Positions 53,835 through 63,433 of a stretch of DNA of 64,000 nt are shown here, in pieces. Position numbers and translations under genes: made by a program. The notes under the pieces are model-generated. The model worked only from the letters and a program-made list of their open reading frames with translations. It made no database searches and was not told the origin of the DNA. The DNA comes from Flavobacterium sp. N3904 (GTDB lineage: Bacteria; Bacteroidota; Bacteroidia; Flavobacteriales; Flavobacteriaceae), in assembly GCF_025947305.1 (NCBI RefSeq), contig NZ_CP110009.1, positions 1,302,001 to 1,366,000 of the forward strand. Direction: 5' to 3'. Each line of letters begins with the position of its first letter. Position 1 is the stretch's first letter.

Positions 53835-55052
53835 TTGAAACAAATAATAGTAATTTTAGCAGTACTTTTTTCCGTAATTTCCTGTAATAGAAATGAGGAA
53901 ATAACAGAAAATCAAGTAATTCCAAAGTCCAAAAAGAGTGATTTTGGTTTTAAATTTTCTGATTTTAATGTCGTTCAAGATTCAGTAAAGTCGGGCGATA
54001 CATTTGGTAGTATACTGCAAAATCAAAATATTGGCGACAAAAAAGTGTTTGATATCGTGGCACAGGTAAAAGATACTTTTGATGTGCGTACTATTCGAAT
54101 CAACAAACATTATACACTTCTTAGATCTAAGAATAAAACCAACACTCTGGATTTTTTTATTTACCAACCCGATGCATTAAATTATTATGTGGTCGATTTG
54201 CGCGATTCGATTGCTAAAGCCTATAAAAAAACAAAACCTTTAACGCTAAAACGACGTACAATTGGCGGAGTTTTGAAAGGATCTTTATCAGAAACGTTAG
54301 AAGCGGCAAATGTTGAAGGAGCTTTGGCCACTAGAATTTCAAAGATTTTTGCGTGGTCAGTCGATTTCTTTAAAGTTAAAAAAGGAGACCGATTTGGGTT
54401 GACTTTTACCGAAAGATATATTAATGATTCTATATATGATGGAGTAGATAGTCTGGAAGCTGCTTTTTTTGAATACAAAGGAAAAATTATTTATGCTTTT
54501 CCATTTGAACAAAATCCTGGTTCAGGAAAAATGGATTATTATGATGAAGACGGAAAAACTCTCAAGAATTTCTTTCTTAAAACGCCAATTAAATTCAGTC
54601 GTATTACCTCTCATTTTACTATGAATCGTTTTCATCCTGTGCAACAAATCTGGAAAGCCCACAAAGGAACCGATTATGCGGCACCAACGGGCACACCAAT
54701 TTCTACTACAGCTGCTGGAATAGTAGAACAAACTGGATATACAGCCGGTAATGGAAATTTTGTAAAAGTAAAACACAACAGCACCTATTCTACTCAATAT
54801 TTGCACATGTCTCGAATATTAGTGAGACGCGGACAACATGTTACTCAAGGACAAACTATAGGATTAGTTGGAAGTACAGGACTAGCGACAGGGCCTCACG
54901 TATGTTATCGCTTCTGGAAAAACGGAGTTCAGGTTGATGCACTTCGATTGAAATTACCAAGTGGTGAGCCTATGAATGCCAAAAATAAAGAACGCTTTTT
55001 GAAGAAAATAGAGCCTTTGAAATTTGAATTGGATAGCGTTTCTAATTTGTAA
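53835..55052 (+). CDS. M23 peptidase lipoprotein
   Basis: A 405-aa envelope endopeptidase. I start it at TTG 53835 because this gives a compact lipoprotein signal (LKQIIVILAVLFSVISC, lipid Cys17); a TTG at 53799 would overlap the dioxygenase gene and bury the signal. The C-terminal LytM domain has HKGTDYAAPTGTPIS (zinc His and Asp) and GPHVCYRFWKNG. In most M23 enzymes the latter is HxH; here the second His is Cys, a change common in Bacteroidota. The N-terminal region resembles LysM/OapA-like modules of this subgroup. Confidence 0.86.
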   Translation: MKQIIVILAVLFSVISCNRNEEITENQVIPKSKKSDFGFKFSDFNVVQDSVKSGDTFGSILQNQNIGDKKVFDIVAQVKDTFDVRTIRINKHYTLLRSKNKTNTLDFFIYQPDALNYYVVDLRDSIAKAYKKTKPLTLKRRTIGGVLKGSLSETLEAANVEGALATRISKIFAWSVDFFKVKKGDRFGLTFTERYINDSIYDGVDSLEAAFFEYKGKIIYAFPFEQNPGSGKMDYYDEDGKTLKNFFLKTPIKFSRITSHFTMNRFHPVQQIWKAHKGTDYAAPTGTPISTTAAGIVEQTGYTAGNGNFVKVKHNSTYSTQYLHMSRILVRRGQHVTQGQTIGLVGSTGLATGPHVCYRFWKNGVQVDALRLKLPSGEPMNAKNKERFLKKIEPLKFELDSVSNL

Positions 55053-55158
55053 GGGCATTATTTTTTAAGCTTATTTAAACTTAGTTAATTTTTTCTCGAA
55101 ATTTTATTTTTAATTGTTATATAACGTACTGATTTTAGTCCAATCAAACTTATTTCAG

Positions 55159-55166
55159 TAAATTTG
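55159..55166 (+). promoter_or_regulatory. -7 promoter element for pgi
   Basis: TAAATTTG matches TAnnTTTG, 26 bp before the pgi start. Confidence 0.55.
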
Positions 55167-55192
55167 CACAATTATAAAAAACTAGAATGAAA

Positions 55193-56836
55193 ATGGCTTT
55201 AAACACAATAAACCCAACCGAAACACCTGCTTGGAAAAAATTACAAGCACATTATACTGAAATGCAAAAGGCTTCTATGACAGCAATGTTTAAAGCTGAT
55301 ACTTCAAGAACTGAAAAGTTCCATTTGAAATGGAATGATTTTTTGGTTGATTACTCTAAAAACAGAATTACTCAGGAAACTATTGATTTGTTGCTTGAAT
55401 TGGCAAACGAAACAGGATTGAAAAATGCAATCTCCGATTATTTTGGAGGAGCCATTATCAATCAGACAGAAAATCGTGCCGTTTTGCATACCGCTTTGCG
55501 TGCACCGTCATCAGCTGTTATTAATGTTGATGGTGTTAATGTAATGCCGGAGGTATATGCCGTAAAAAATAAAGTAAAATCGTTTACAAACGAAATAACT
55601 TCAGGACAAAGAACAGGATATACCGGAAAACCATTTACTGATATTGTTAATATAGGTATTGGAGGTTCTGATTTGGGACCTGTTATGGCCGTTGAAGCTT
55701 TACAATATTATAAAAATCATTTAAATGTACATTTTGCATCGAATGTTGAAGGAGATCATGTACAAGAAATCATAAAAAAATTAAATCCTGAAACAACCTT
55801 ATTTGTAATTGTTTCTAAAACATTTACGACTCAAGAAACTTTAACGAATTCAGAAACGATTAAAGCTTGGTTTTTAAAATCGGCAAGTCAGGAAGATGTG
55901 GCTAAACATTTTGTGGCGGTTTCGACCAATATTGAAAAAGTGACTGAGTTTGGAATTAATCCAGATAATGTATTTCCAATGTGGGATTGGGTTGGGGGAC
56001 GTTTTTCGTTATGGAGCGCAGTAGGACTTTCAATTAGTTTGGCTGTGGGTTTTGATAATTTCAATGATTTATTAAGTGGTGCCAATGAAATGGATGAGCA
56101 CTTTAAAACATCAGATTTCGACCAAAATATTCCCGTAACCCTTGCTTTATTGAGCGTTTGGTATAATAATTTCTTTGGTGCCGAAAGTGAAGCATTAATT
56201 CCATATACACAATATCTGCAAAAACTGGCTCCTTATTTACAGCAAGGAACTATGGAAAGTAATGGTAAAAGTGTGGGACGTGATGGGAAACCAGTAAATT
56301 ATGAAACGGGAACCATTATTTGGGGCGAACCGGGAACCAATGCGCAACACGCCTTTTTTCAATTGATTCATCAAGGAACCAAATTGATTCCTTCAGATTT
56401 CATTGGATTTGTAAAACCATTATATGGAGATGAAGATCATCATGATAAATTAATGTCTAACTTTTTTGCACAAACGGAAGCTTTGATGAATGGTAAATCC
56501 CAAGAACAAGTGCAAGCTGAATTTGACAAACAAGGATTAAGTGCTGACAAAGCAAGTGTTCTTTTGCCATTTAAAGTATTTGCAGGAAACAAACCAACTA
56601 ATACAATATTGATTCAAAAACTAACGCCAAAATCATTAGGTTCCTTAATTGCGATGTACGAGCACAAAATATTTGTGCAAGGAATTATTTGGAATATCTT
56701 TAGTTTTGATCAATGGGGAGTTGAACTTGGTAAGCAATTGGCCAATTCGATACTAGATGAAATTCATACTAAACAAGTTAAAAACCACGATAGTTCTACT
56801 CAATTTTTACTAAATTATTTTTTAGAGAACAAATAA
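55193..56836 (+). CDS. pgi: glucose-6-phosphate isomerase
   Basis: A 547-aa glycolytic enzyme interconverting glucose-6-P and fructose-6-P. Signatures: [37 protein letters not shown], and [23 protein letters not shown] at 55193 ([11 protein letters not shown]) fits family starts better than the ATG two codons earlier. A strong terminator follows. Confidence 0.96.
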   Translation: MALNTINPTETPAWKKLQAHYTEMQKASMTAMFKADTSRTEKFHLKWNDFLVDYSKNRITQETIDLLLELANETGLKNAISDYFGGAIINQTENRAVLHTALRAPSSAVINVDGVNVMPEVYAVKNKVKSFTNEITSGQRTGYTGKPFTDIVNIGIGGSDLGPVMAVEALQYYKNHLNVHFASNVEGDHVQEIIKKLNPETTLFVIVSKTFTTQETLTNSETIKAWFLKSASQEDVAKHFVAVSTNIEKVTEFGINPDNVFPMWDWVGGRFSLWSAVGLSISLAVGFDNFNDLLSGANEMDEHFKTSDFDQNIPVTLALLSVWYNNFFGAESEALIPYTQYLQKLAPYLQQGTMESNGKSVGRDGKPVNYETGTIIWGEPGTNAQHAFFQLIHQGTKLIPSDFIGFVKPLYGDEDHHDKLMSNFFAQTEALMNGKSQEQVQAEFDKQGLSADKASVLLPFKVFAGNKPTNTILIQKLTPKSLGSLIAMYEHKIFVQGIIWNIFSFDQWGVELGKQLANSILDEIHTKQVKNHDSSTQFLLNYFLENK

Positions 56837-56861
56837 TTATATTCTTAAAATTGAATTTCCC

Positions 56862-56898
56862 AAAAAAGCCTTGATTTTTAAAAATTCAAGGCTTTTTT
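56862..56898 (+). terminator. pgi terminator
   Basis: AAAAAAGCCTTGA and TCAAGGCTTTTTT form a 13-bp stem, 26 bp after the pgi stop. Confidence 0.93.
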
Positions 56899-57108
56899 AC
56901 TTTATAGATATTGAAAAATGTTTGAGAAAAGAAAAAAGAAGTAGTTTCTAGGTCAGCTAATGATGTGAAATTCACATAAATCAAGAAAAAAATTAGATAA
57001 TTTGATAAAATATTAACCTTCAAATTATAATATGTTTTTTTTTATTTTTTTGTAAAAAAAAAGACCAATTTCTTAAAACTTTCTTAACATAAATCAAATC
57101 AAATGTTA

Positions 57109-57116
57109 TAATTTTG
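57109..57116 (+). promoter_or_regulatory. -7 promoter element for the TonB receptor
   Basis: TAATTTTG matches TAnnTTTG and lies 24 bp before the ATG at 57141. It overlaps the alternative TTG start at 57114, which it argues against. Confidence 0.6.
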
Positions 57117-57140
57117 CCAAAAATAATCAAACTAACAACA

Positions 57141-59957
57141 ATGAAGAAAATGAAAAATTGGTTACTCTCAGGATTACTGTTTTTAGTAGTTTCGACTGTA
57201 TTTTCTCAAGGAAAAATTACAGGAGTTATTACTGATGGTGAAGGTTTTTTACCAGGCGCAAATATCTCGATCAAAGGAACATCTGATGGAACTTTGACAG
57301 ATTATAATGGTAAGTTTACAATTAATACTTCGGTTAAAACTGGACAATTGGTTATTACTTATTTAGGTTTTGACTCGAAAACAGTTTCATTTACAGTTGC
57401 AGATGGTGCTACAACAGATTTGGGTGCTATTGTTTTAAAAGGAAATTCGAATGAATTAGACGAAATAGTTATAACCTCTGGTGTAGTTGATATTGCGAAA
57501 GACAGAAAAACACCAGTAGCGGTATCTACTATAAAAGCAGCTGAAATACAAGAAAAATTAGGAACATTAGAATTTCCTGAAATTTTGAAAACTACTCCAT
57601 CTGTTTATGCTACCAAAGGTGGCGGTGGGTATGGTGATTCAAGAATCAATATTCGTGGATTTAGTCAAACTAACGTTGCGGTTATGGTCAATGGGGTTCC
57701 AATTAACGATATGGAAAACGGAGCCGTTTTTTGGAGTAACTGGGCAGGTTTATCTGATGTAACTACAGCTATGCAAGTGCAAAGAGGGTTGGGTTCATCA
57801 AAACTAGCGATTGCATCAGTTGGTGGAACTATTAATATTATGACCAAGTCTTCCGAAAAGGATGAAGGAGGGTCAGTAGCTACTACTTTTGGTAACGCAA
57901 ATTATTTCAAATATTTGGCTACCTATTCTACTGGTAGAATGGAAAATGGATTTTCTACTTCTGTATTATTTGGTCAAACTCGAGGAGATGGATATGTAGA
58001 TGGAACTGAGTTCAGAGAAAGCAATTATTACATTGGAATGGGATATGACACTAAAGACAATAAACATAATTTTCAGTTTTCTATTACAGGAGCACCACAA
58101 TGGCATAACCAGAGATCTGCATCTCCTACTATTGCTACATATTTAAAATATGGGTCTAATGGAAATCCAGCAACAAGATACAATTCTGATTGGGGTTATT
58201 TGAATGGAGAAGAGTTCAACATGAGGAGAAACTTTTACCATAAGCCAATTGCATCTATTAACTGGGATTATAATATAAATGAAACGACCAAACTTTCTAC
58301 AGTACTTTACGGTTCTTGGGGACGTGGTGGAGGATCTAACGGAACAGGTGGAATTAGAGGAGCTAATTTTTTATCTAACGATTTTAGAACTGCAGACGGT
58401 CTAGTGGATTTTGATAAAATTCAAGCGTACAATTCTGGTCAAACTGTTATGATAAACGGAGTTGCTATAACAAGAACTACTACTGGAACAACTGGGTTGT
58501 ATGAAAATAGTGCTTATAATGGAGCTACAAAAGTTCCACCTACAGCTCCTGCAGGTTCATCTCCTTCTACTTCTGGTATATCAAGAATTTCGTCATTCAA
58601 TTCTCACGACTGGTATGGAGGTGTTATTGACTTAAATAAAAAATTTAGTAAAAACCTTACTTTTGATATAGGTTTAGATTTAAGAACATATACAGGAATG
58701 CACTATCAAAACGTGAATACACTTTTGGGTGGCGATGTGTATGTAGATACTTTTGACGTAAACAATCCTAATAGAACACTTACAGGTACTTATCCAGTAA
58801 GTCCAACATGGAATCCTTTTCAAAGTATTTCAAGTGTAGAGAAAATAAATTACTACAATGATGGAGATGTAAACTGGTATGGTGTATTTACACAATTAGA
58901 ATATTCTCAAGATAATTTAACAGCATTTGTACAAGGGGCTGTTTCTCAACAAGGATTTAAAAGAGTAGATTATTTTAAATATCCAGCCGGTACAGCACTA
59001 GCTGATACAGATTTTGAAAATGTATTAGGTGGAAATGTAAAAGGAGGGGCAAATTATAACTTTACAGAGCAACATAATGCGTATGTAAATGCGGGTTATT
59101 ATTCTAAGCAACCTTTCTTTAATGTTGTATATCCAAATAATGCATCAATAGTAAATCCTTTGTTAGTAAATGAAAAAATTACTGGTGTTGAGGGTGGATA
59201 TGGTTTCAGATCTAGATATTTTAATGCAAATGTAAATTTATACTATACTTCATGGGCAGACAGATTTCAAAGAAATAACGACAATGCAGCAGATAATCCA
59301 GGAGGATATTACGATTTTGCAGGTATTAAAGAAGTACACACTGGTTTTGAATTTGAAGGAAATTCAAAAATATCAGATAAATTAAGAATTAATGCAATGT
59401 TCTCAATGGGAGATTGGGAATACAAAGGAAATGTTTTGAGTGAAAGATTCAATGCCCAAAATGAACCAATAGGTGGTGGAAAACCAACAACTTTGTATCT
59501 AGATGGTGTTAAAGTAGGTGATGCAGCACAATTAACTGCTTCTTTAGGTGCAACTTACCAAGTGTTAAGAGGTGTTGAAATTGATGCTAATTATAATTAT
59601 AATGATAATGTATATGCATCAATATCTCCAATAAATTTTACTTCTCCAGATAATAAAGGTTCATTAGAAATACCTGCTTATGGTCTTTTGGACGCAGGAT
59701 TTTCGTATACAATGTTTGTTGGAAAGGACAAAGACAAAACAGTTTTCTTGAGATTGAATGTAAATAACGTAATGGACAAAGTCTATATTGCTGAGTCTAA
59801 AACTAACATTTTTGCAGATGATAATATAGTTCCAAATGATCCGTCAAAAGGAACTTATTCTTCAACAGGAAGAACTTACAATGGTGTAGCAGATGCTAAC
59901 CAAGTATTCTTTGGTTTTGGAAGAACATGGAACTTTAGCATGCGTTACAATTTCTAA
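57141..59957 (+). CDS. TonB-dependent receptor with carboxypeptidase-regulatory-like domain
   Basis: A 938-aa outer-membrane receptor. Signal peptide MKKMKNWLLSGLLFLVVSTV; then a CarboxypepD_reg-like domain (GVITDGEGFLPGANISIKGT; TLTDYNGKFTINTS). The plug contains INIRGFSQTNVAVMVNGVPI and VQRGLGSSKLAIASVGGTIN. A 22-strand-type barrel ends in TWNFSMRYNF. The substrate is unknown: no SusD partner is adjacent, so it is not a classic glycan-utilization pair. It is flanked by its own promoter and terminator. Confidence 0.92.
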   Translation: MKKMKNWLLSGLLFLVVSTVFSQGKITGVITDGEGFLPGANISIKGTSDGTLTDYNGKFTINTSVKTGQLVITYLGFDSKTVSFTVADGATTDLGAIVLKGNSNELDEIVITSGVVDIAKDRKTPVAVSTIKAAEIQEKLGTLEFPEILKTTPSVYATKGGGGYGDSRINIRGFSQTNVAVMVNGVPINDMENGAVFWSNWAGLSDVTTAMQVQRGLGSSKLAIASVGGTINIMTKSSEKDEGGSVATTFGNANYFKYLATYSTGRMENGFSTSVLFGQTRGDGYVDGTEFRESNYYIGMGYDTKDNKHNFQFSITGAPQWHNQRSASPTIATYLKYGSNGNPATRYNSDWGYLNGEEFNMRRNFYHKPIASINWDYNINETTKLSTVLYGSWGRGGGSNGTGGIRGANFLSNDFRTADGLVDFDKIQAYNSGQTVMINGVAITRTTTGTTGLYENSAYNGATKVPPTAPAGSSPSTSGISRISSFNSHDWYGGVIDLNKKFSKNLTFDIGLDLRTYTGMHYQNVNTLLGGDVYVDTFDVNNPNRTLTGTYPVSPTWNPFQSISSVEKINYYNDGDVNWYGVFTQLEYSQDNLTAFVQGAVSQQGFKRVDYFKYPAGTALADTDFENVLGGNVKGGANYNFTEQHNAYVNAGYYSKQPFFNVVYPNNASIVNPLLVNEKITGVEGGYGFRSRYFNANVNLYYTSWADRFQRNNDNAADNPGGYYDFAGIKEVHTGFEFEGNSKISDKLRINAMFSMGDWEYKGNVLSERFNAQNEPIGGGKPTTLYLDGVKVGDAAQLTASLGATYQVLRGVEIDANYNYNDNVYASISPINFTSPDNKGSLEIPAYGLLDAGFSYTMFVGKDKDKTVFLRLNVNNVMDKVYIAESKTNIFADDNIVPNDPSKGTYSSTGRTYNGVADANQVFFGFGRTWNFSMRYNF

Positions 59958-59977
59958 AAAGACAAAATTTTGTAATG

Positions 59978-60013
59978 AAACCCCATTCTCTTTTTAAGAG
60001 TTGGGGTTTTTTT
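59978..60013 (+). terminator. TonB receptor terminator
   Basis: AAACCCCA and TGGGGTTT pair around an inner CTCTT/AAGAG hairpin, followed by a T run. Confidence 0.9.
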
Positions 60014-60027
60014 ATGACATTTTTGTT

Positions 60028-60035
60028 TATATTTG
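60028..60035 (+). promoter_or_regulatory. -7 promoter element for the cytochrome b-like gene
   Basis: TATATTTG matches TAnnTTTG, 20 bp before ATG 60056. It rules out the upstream ATG at 59975, which lies in the preceding terminator. Confidence 0.6.
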
Positions 60036-60055
60036 TTCAAATTAAAAACTTATTT

Positions 60056-60478
60056 ATGTACAATTTTATTCAAAAATTTCACTCTGGCTGGGCTTATATT
60101 GCGCTGTTAGTTCTTGTAATCGCTGTGGTCAATGCTATTATTGGATTGTCTTCAAAAAAAGAATTTACCGCCAAAGACAGAAAAATTGCATTATTTGCTT
60201 TAATAGCGATTCATATTCAACTTCTAGTAGGCTTGATTTTGTATTTTGTTTCTCCTCTCGGATTGGATTCTTTTGGACAAATGTCAGATAAAGCATTGCG
60301 GTTGACATCTTTGGAGCATCCATTAGTTAATTTAATTGCGATAGCTTTAATTACCGTTGGTTGGTCAAAACATAAAAAATTATCAACAAGTGAATCAAAA
60401 TTTAAAACCTTCTCAATATTTTACGGACTAGGATTGGTCCTTGTTTTAAGTAGAATTCCTTGGTCGTTGTGGTTTTAA
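60056..60478 (+). CDS. cytochrome b-like four-helix membrane protein
   Basis: A 140-aa inner-membrane protein with four hydrophobic helices. Histidines at helix ends (FIQKFHSGW, LIAIHIQLLVG, SLEHPLVNLIAI, TVGWSKHKK) could bind heme, and similar flavobacterial proteins are called cytochrome B. Heme binding is inferred. A terminator follows. Confidence 0.7.
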   Translation: MYNFIQKFHSGWAYIALLVLVIAVVNAIIGLSSKKEFTAKDRKIALFALIAIHIQLLVGLILYFVSPLGLDSFGQMSDKALRLTSLEHPLVNLIAIALITVGWSKHKKLSTSESKFKTFSIFYGLGLVLVLSRIPWSLWF

Positions 60479-60487
60479 ACAATTTAT

Positions 60488-60514
60488 AAAAGTCCTGAAA
60501 AGGACTTTTTTTTA
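60488..60514 (+). terminator. terminator after the cytochrome b-like gene
   Basis: AAAAGTCC-loop-GGACTTTT followed by T residues. Confidence 0.9.
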
Positions 60515-60559
60515 CCAATAATTTTTTTACAGCTCCAAGTTTCACCTAATAAACTACCA

Positions 60560-61051
60560 ATGAAAAAATTAATTACACTACTCTTTTTACTGGCCAATAT
60601 TGGTTTAGTAAGCAGTCAAAGTTCTATTATAAACAGCAAAAAATTTACTATTAAAGACACCGTAAAAAAGACCCCTAAAGTTGCGGAACAAGAAATAGAA
60701 AAAGTTGAGATTACCCCAGACACTGTAATCGTAGAAACTGGAAAGTTTGTATTCTTCAAAAAAAATGCACATGCCTCTTATTATCACGATAAATTTAATG
60801 GAAAAAAAACAGCTAGCGGAAAGAGATTTAACAATTCAAAACTAACGGCTGCACACAGAAAACTCCCTTTTGGAACCATACTTAGAATCACTAATGAAGC
60901 CAATGGAAAATCAGTGATTGTTGAAGTAATAGACAGAGGTCCCTTTGCCAGAGGAAGAGAAATAGATTTAAGCAAAAAAGCCTTTATGGATATTACTTCC
61001 AACAAAAACAGTGGGGCAGTAATTGTCAAAATTGAAGAATTACGGAAATAA
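60560..61051 (+). CDS. RlpA-family double-psi beta-barrel protein
   Basis: A 163-aa exported protein. Signal peptide (MKKLITLLFLLANIGLVSSQ), then a variable linker, then the RlpA-like barrel: ASYYHDKFNGKKTASGKRFN, LTAAHRKLPFGTILRITN, VIDRGPFARGREIDLSKKAF. RlpA proteins are septal-ring lytic transglycosylases in some bacteria. No SPOR domain is present here. Convergent with the CYTH gene, with stop codons adjacent. Confidence 0.88.
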   Translation: MKKLITLLFLLANIGLVSSQSSIINSKKFTIKDTVKKTPKVAEQEIEKVEITPDTVIVETGKFVFFKKNAHASYYHDKFNGKKTASGKRFNNSKLTAAHRKLPFGTILRITNEANGKSVIVEVIDRGPFARGREIDLSKKAFMDITSNKNSGAVIVKIEELRK

Positions 61052-61519
61052 TCACCAATTTTTAAACGGATTGTTACTCAAATAAGCATTGTAATATCTT
61101 TTGTCATTAGTAACTTCTTCACCCAACCAAATTGGTTTTTCGAAAGAATCTGTTTCATTTTGCAACTCGATTTCGGCCATAATCAACCCTTCGTTTTCAC
61201 CATAAAACTCATCAATTTCAATAATATGATTGCCCGTTTTGACTTCAAATCGGGTTTTGTCAATTACACCTGTTTCACATAAAAGTAATAGTTTTTCAGC
61301 CTCATCAGCAGGAATTTCTTTTTCCCATTCAAAACGGGACAGACCAGATTGATTTGAGATTCCTTTTATAGTCAAAAAACCTTTATTCCCTTTTATACGT
61401 ACTCTAACGGTTCTTTCGGGAACGGAACTTAGATAGCCTTGTTTTATTCGATTATGGGTAAAAGCTTCTTCCTTGAATGCATCCGAAGTGACCAAAAATT
61501 TTCTTTCTATTTCTATCAT
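61052..61519 (-). CDS. CYTH-domain protein
   Basis: A 155-aa triphosphate-tunnel enzyme-like protein. The EIERKFLV motif is at the N-terminus. Charged strands follow: RTVRVRIKGNKGFLTIKG, RFEWEKEIPADEAEKLL, EIDEFYGENEGLIMAEIEL. Family members hydrolyse triphosphates or polyphosphate; substrate here is unknown. ATG at 61519 (MIEIERKF) fits the family better than ATG 61525. Confidence 0.88.
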   Translation of the reverse strand: MIEIERKFLVTSDAFKEEAFTHNRIKQGYLSSVPERTVRVRIKGNKGFLTIKGISNQSGLSRFEWEKEIPADEAEKLLLLCETGVIDKTRFEVKTGNHIIEIDEFYGENEGLIMAEIELQNETDSFEKPIWLGEEVTNDKRYYNAYLSNNPFKNW

Positions 61520-61545
61520 TTTCATAAAACTATTTCATAAACTTT

Positions 61546-61628
61546 AGGAGCTAATTCCAGCTTTACACTATATCTTTCCTTGCCTAAAGGAGGCAAGAAA
61601 AGGATGTCGTTCCAATCTGGGCTAGTCA
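61546..61628 (+). repeat. dispersed 83-bp hairpin repeat, copy 2
   Basis: Begins AGGAGCTAATTCC and ends near TGGGCTAGTCA. The central stem CTTGCCT/AGGCAAG closes the same AAAGG loop as in the copy at 50526. It lies between the CYTH gene and dinB. Confidence 0.85.
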
Positions 61629-61693
61629 GTACATCAAAGATATTCATTTATTTTTTTAACAGTTCAGTCGTTCCATTTTTTTCAAAACGTTTC

Positions 61694-61701
61694 TAAATTT
61701 G
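61694..61701 (+). promoter_or_regulatory. -7 promoter element for dinB
   Basis: TAAATTTG matches TAnnTTTG, only 4 bp before the dinB ATG, so the transcript would be nearly leaderless. Confidence 0.45.
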
Positions 61702-61705
61702 TAGC

Positions 61706-62788
61706 ATGCTCGAATTGCCTCCACATAGAAAAATCATACACATCGACATGGATGCTTTCTATGCTTCAGTAGAGCAGATGGATGATCCGGAGTTGCGTGG
61801 AAAGCCCATAGCAGTAGGTGGTGCCGAAAATCGGGGAGTCGTTTCGGCAGCCAGTTATGAAGCGAGAAAATTTGGAGTTCGCAGCGCCTTAAGTGGAGCT
61901 TTGGCCAAAAAATATTGCCCGGAACTCATTTTTGTACGCCCTCGTTTTGATCGTTACAAGGAAATCTCCAAAAAAATTCACAAGATATTCCGCGATTACA
62001 CCGATTTGGTAGAGCCTCTTTCATTAGACGAAGCGTATCTAGATGTTACTAAAAACAAAAAAGGTAATCCCAGCGCCAGTTTATTGGCACAAGAAATAAG
62101 AGCAAGAATATTTAGCGAAGTTGGACTAACGGCTTCGGCTGGAATTTCGGTCAATAAGTTTGTTGCTAAAATCGCGAGCGATTACAACAAACCCAACGGT
62201 CAAAAAACGGTCAATCCAGACGAAGTTATTTCTTTTTTGGAGCAATTGCCCATTCAAAAATTCTATGGAGTCGGTAAGGTCACTGCCGAAAAAATGTTTC
62301 AACTTGGAATTTTTACTGGTTTAGATCTTAAAACTAAACCAGTCGAGTTTCTTGAAAAACATTTTGGAAAATCCGGTGGTTTCTATTACAACGTGGTTCG
62401 AGGCATTCACAACAGTGAAGTAAAATCAAACCGGATTACAAAATCTGTAGCAGCAGAACATACTTTTGATGTCAATCTTTCTTCTGAAATATTCATGATT
62501 GAAAAACTCGAAAAAATAGCGATGGAACTGGAACGTCGTTTAAAAAAACATCAAATTTCCGGCAAAACGATTACATTAAAAATCAAGTACAGTGATTTTA
62601 CCCAACAGACCAGAAGCAAAACAATGCCTTATTTTATTTCGGATAAAGCATTGATTTTGGAAACAGTCAGGGAATTATTATTTCAAGAAAAAATGAAAGA
62701 ATCGGTGCGGCTACTTGGAATATCTCTGAGCAATTTAAATACCGAAATAAAAAAAACTATAGTGGTACAACTCAAATTTGATTTTTGA
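61706..62788 (+). CDS. dinB: DNA polymerase IV
   Basis: A 360-aa Y-family translesion polymerase. Catalytic motifs: IHIDMDAFYASVEQ and EPLSLDEAYLDVT; the steric-gate region and VSAASYEARKFGVRSALS are also present. HhH (IQKFYGVGKVTAEKMFQLG) and little-finger regions complete it. No beta-clamp motif was verified at the C-terminus. Confidence 0.95.
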   Translation: MLELPPHRKIIHIDMDAFYASVEQMDDPELRGKPIAVGGAENRGVVSAASYEARKFGVRSALSGALAKKYCPELIFVRPRFDRYKEISKKIHKIFRDYTDLVEPLSLDEAYLDVTKNKKGNPSASLLAQEIRARIFSEVGLTASAGISVNKFVAKIASDYNKPNGQKTVNPDEVISFLEQLPIQKFYGVGKVTAEKMFQLGIFTGLDLKTKPVEFLEKHFGKSGGFYYNVVRGIHNSEVKSNRITKSVAAEHTFDVNLSSEIFMIEKLEKIAMELERRLKKHQISGKTITLKIKYSDFTQQTRSKTMPYFISDKALILETVRELLFQEKMKESVRLLGISLSNLNTEIKKTIVVQLKFDF

Positions 62789-62832
62789 TTTTGTAAATCT
62801 GACGTTCAACAATAGTTAAACCAGCATGAATA

Positions 62833-62864
62833 TTGGTATCTTCATTGGATTGTTATTACATTTG
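62833..62864 (+). promoter_or_regulatory. promoter of the PAS gene
   Basis: TTG (62833-62835) and TACATTTG (62857-62864), 21 bp apart, fit the Bacteroidota -33/-7 pair. The PAS gene ATG at 62883 is 18 bp downstream; this rules out the ATG at 62826. Confidence 0.65.
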
Positions 62865-62882
62865 GATTTTAAAAATAGAATT

Positions 62883-63398
62883 ATGACAACTTCAATTGAC
62901 AAGAAAAAGAGTAAAACTGAATATTTTGGCTTTTCAAAAAAAAATAATATTCCATTAATTTCTTGGGGATTGAGTTCAACATTTCACGTAGAAATTAAAA
63001 ATATCATTTCGGATGTTCATAAAATATCGAATCTCGCCCATAAAAAAAAGTGGAAAAATACAGATTGGAATTTTAAAATTAAATTGGAAGAAAAAGTAAT
63101 CCTCATTACAGATGCCAAATTAAACATTGTTTTTGCATCCCATAACATGCATAAAATGAATGGCTATTCTGAAAAAGAAGTTCTAGGTGAAAGTCCAAAA
63201 ATGTTTCAGGGAAAAGAAACCGTTGCGCAAACTTCACGAGAAATTAGCGAGGCTATTGCACTCCAAAAACCATTTGTAAAACAAGTTTTAAATTACAAAA
63301 AAACAGGAGAGCTGTATTATTGCAATATTGAAGGTTTTCCAATTTTTAATAAAAAAGGAGAGTTGGTCAATTTTATCGCATTTGAACAGGCAGCATAA
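62883..63398 (+). CDS. single PAS-domain protein
   Basis: A 171-aa soluble protein. After a basic N-terminal stretch, a PAS domain runs from about residue 75: ILITDAKLNIVFASHNMHKM, NGYSEKEVLGESPKMFQGKE, YYCNIEGFPIFNKKGELVNF. It has the LOV-like phrase ending in MFQG but not the photoactive Cys, so light sensing by flavin adduct is not expected. No kinase, cyclase or HTH output domain is attached. Confidence 0.83.
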   Translation: MTTSIDKKKSKTEYFGFSKKNNIPLISWGLSSTFHVEIKNIISDVHKISNLAHKKKWKNTDWNFKIKLEEKVILITDAKLNIVFASHNMHKMNGYSEKEVLGESPKMFQGKETVAQTSREISEAIALQKPFVKQVLNYKKTGELYYCNIEGFPIFNKKGELVNFIAFEQAA

Positions 63399-63433
63399 GT
63401 TATTAAAAAAAATAATTTTGGCTATTTTTAAAG

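Larger units (their letters stand above)
56837..57140. other. 304-bp intergenic region between pgi and TonB receptor
   Basis: Contains the pgi terminator (56862-56898), an AT-rich stretch, and the -7 element TAATTTTG at 57109-57116. No coding frame or other structure seen. Confidence 0.6.

Noticed and set aside
59975..60055. N-terminal extension of the cytochrome b-like protein
   Set aside because: The stretch is the TonB receptor terminator plus a TATATTTG promoter element; translation from here is implausible.
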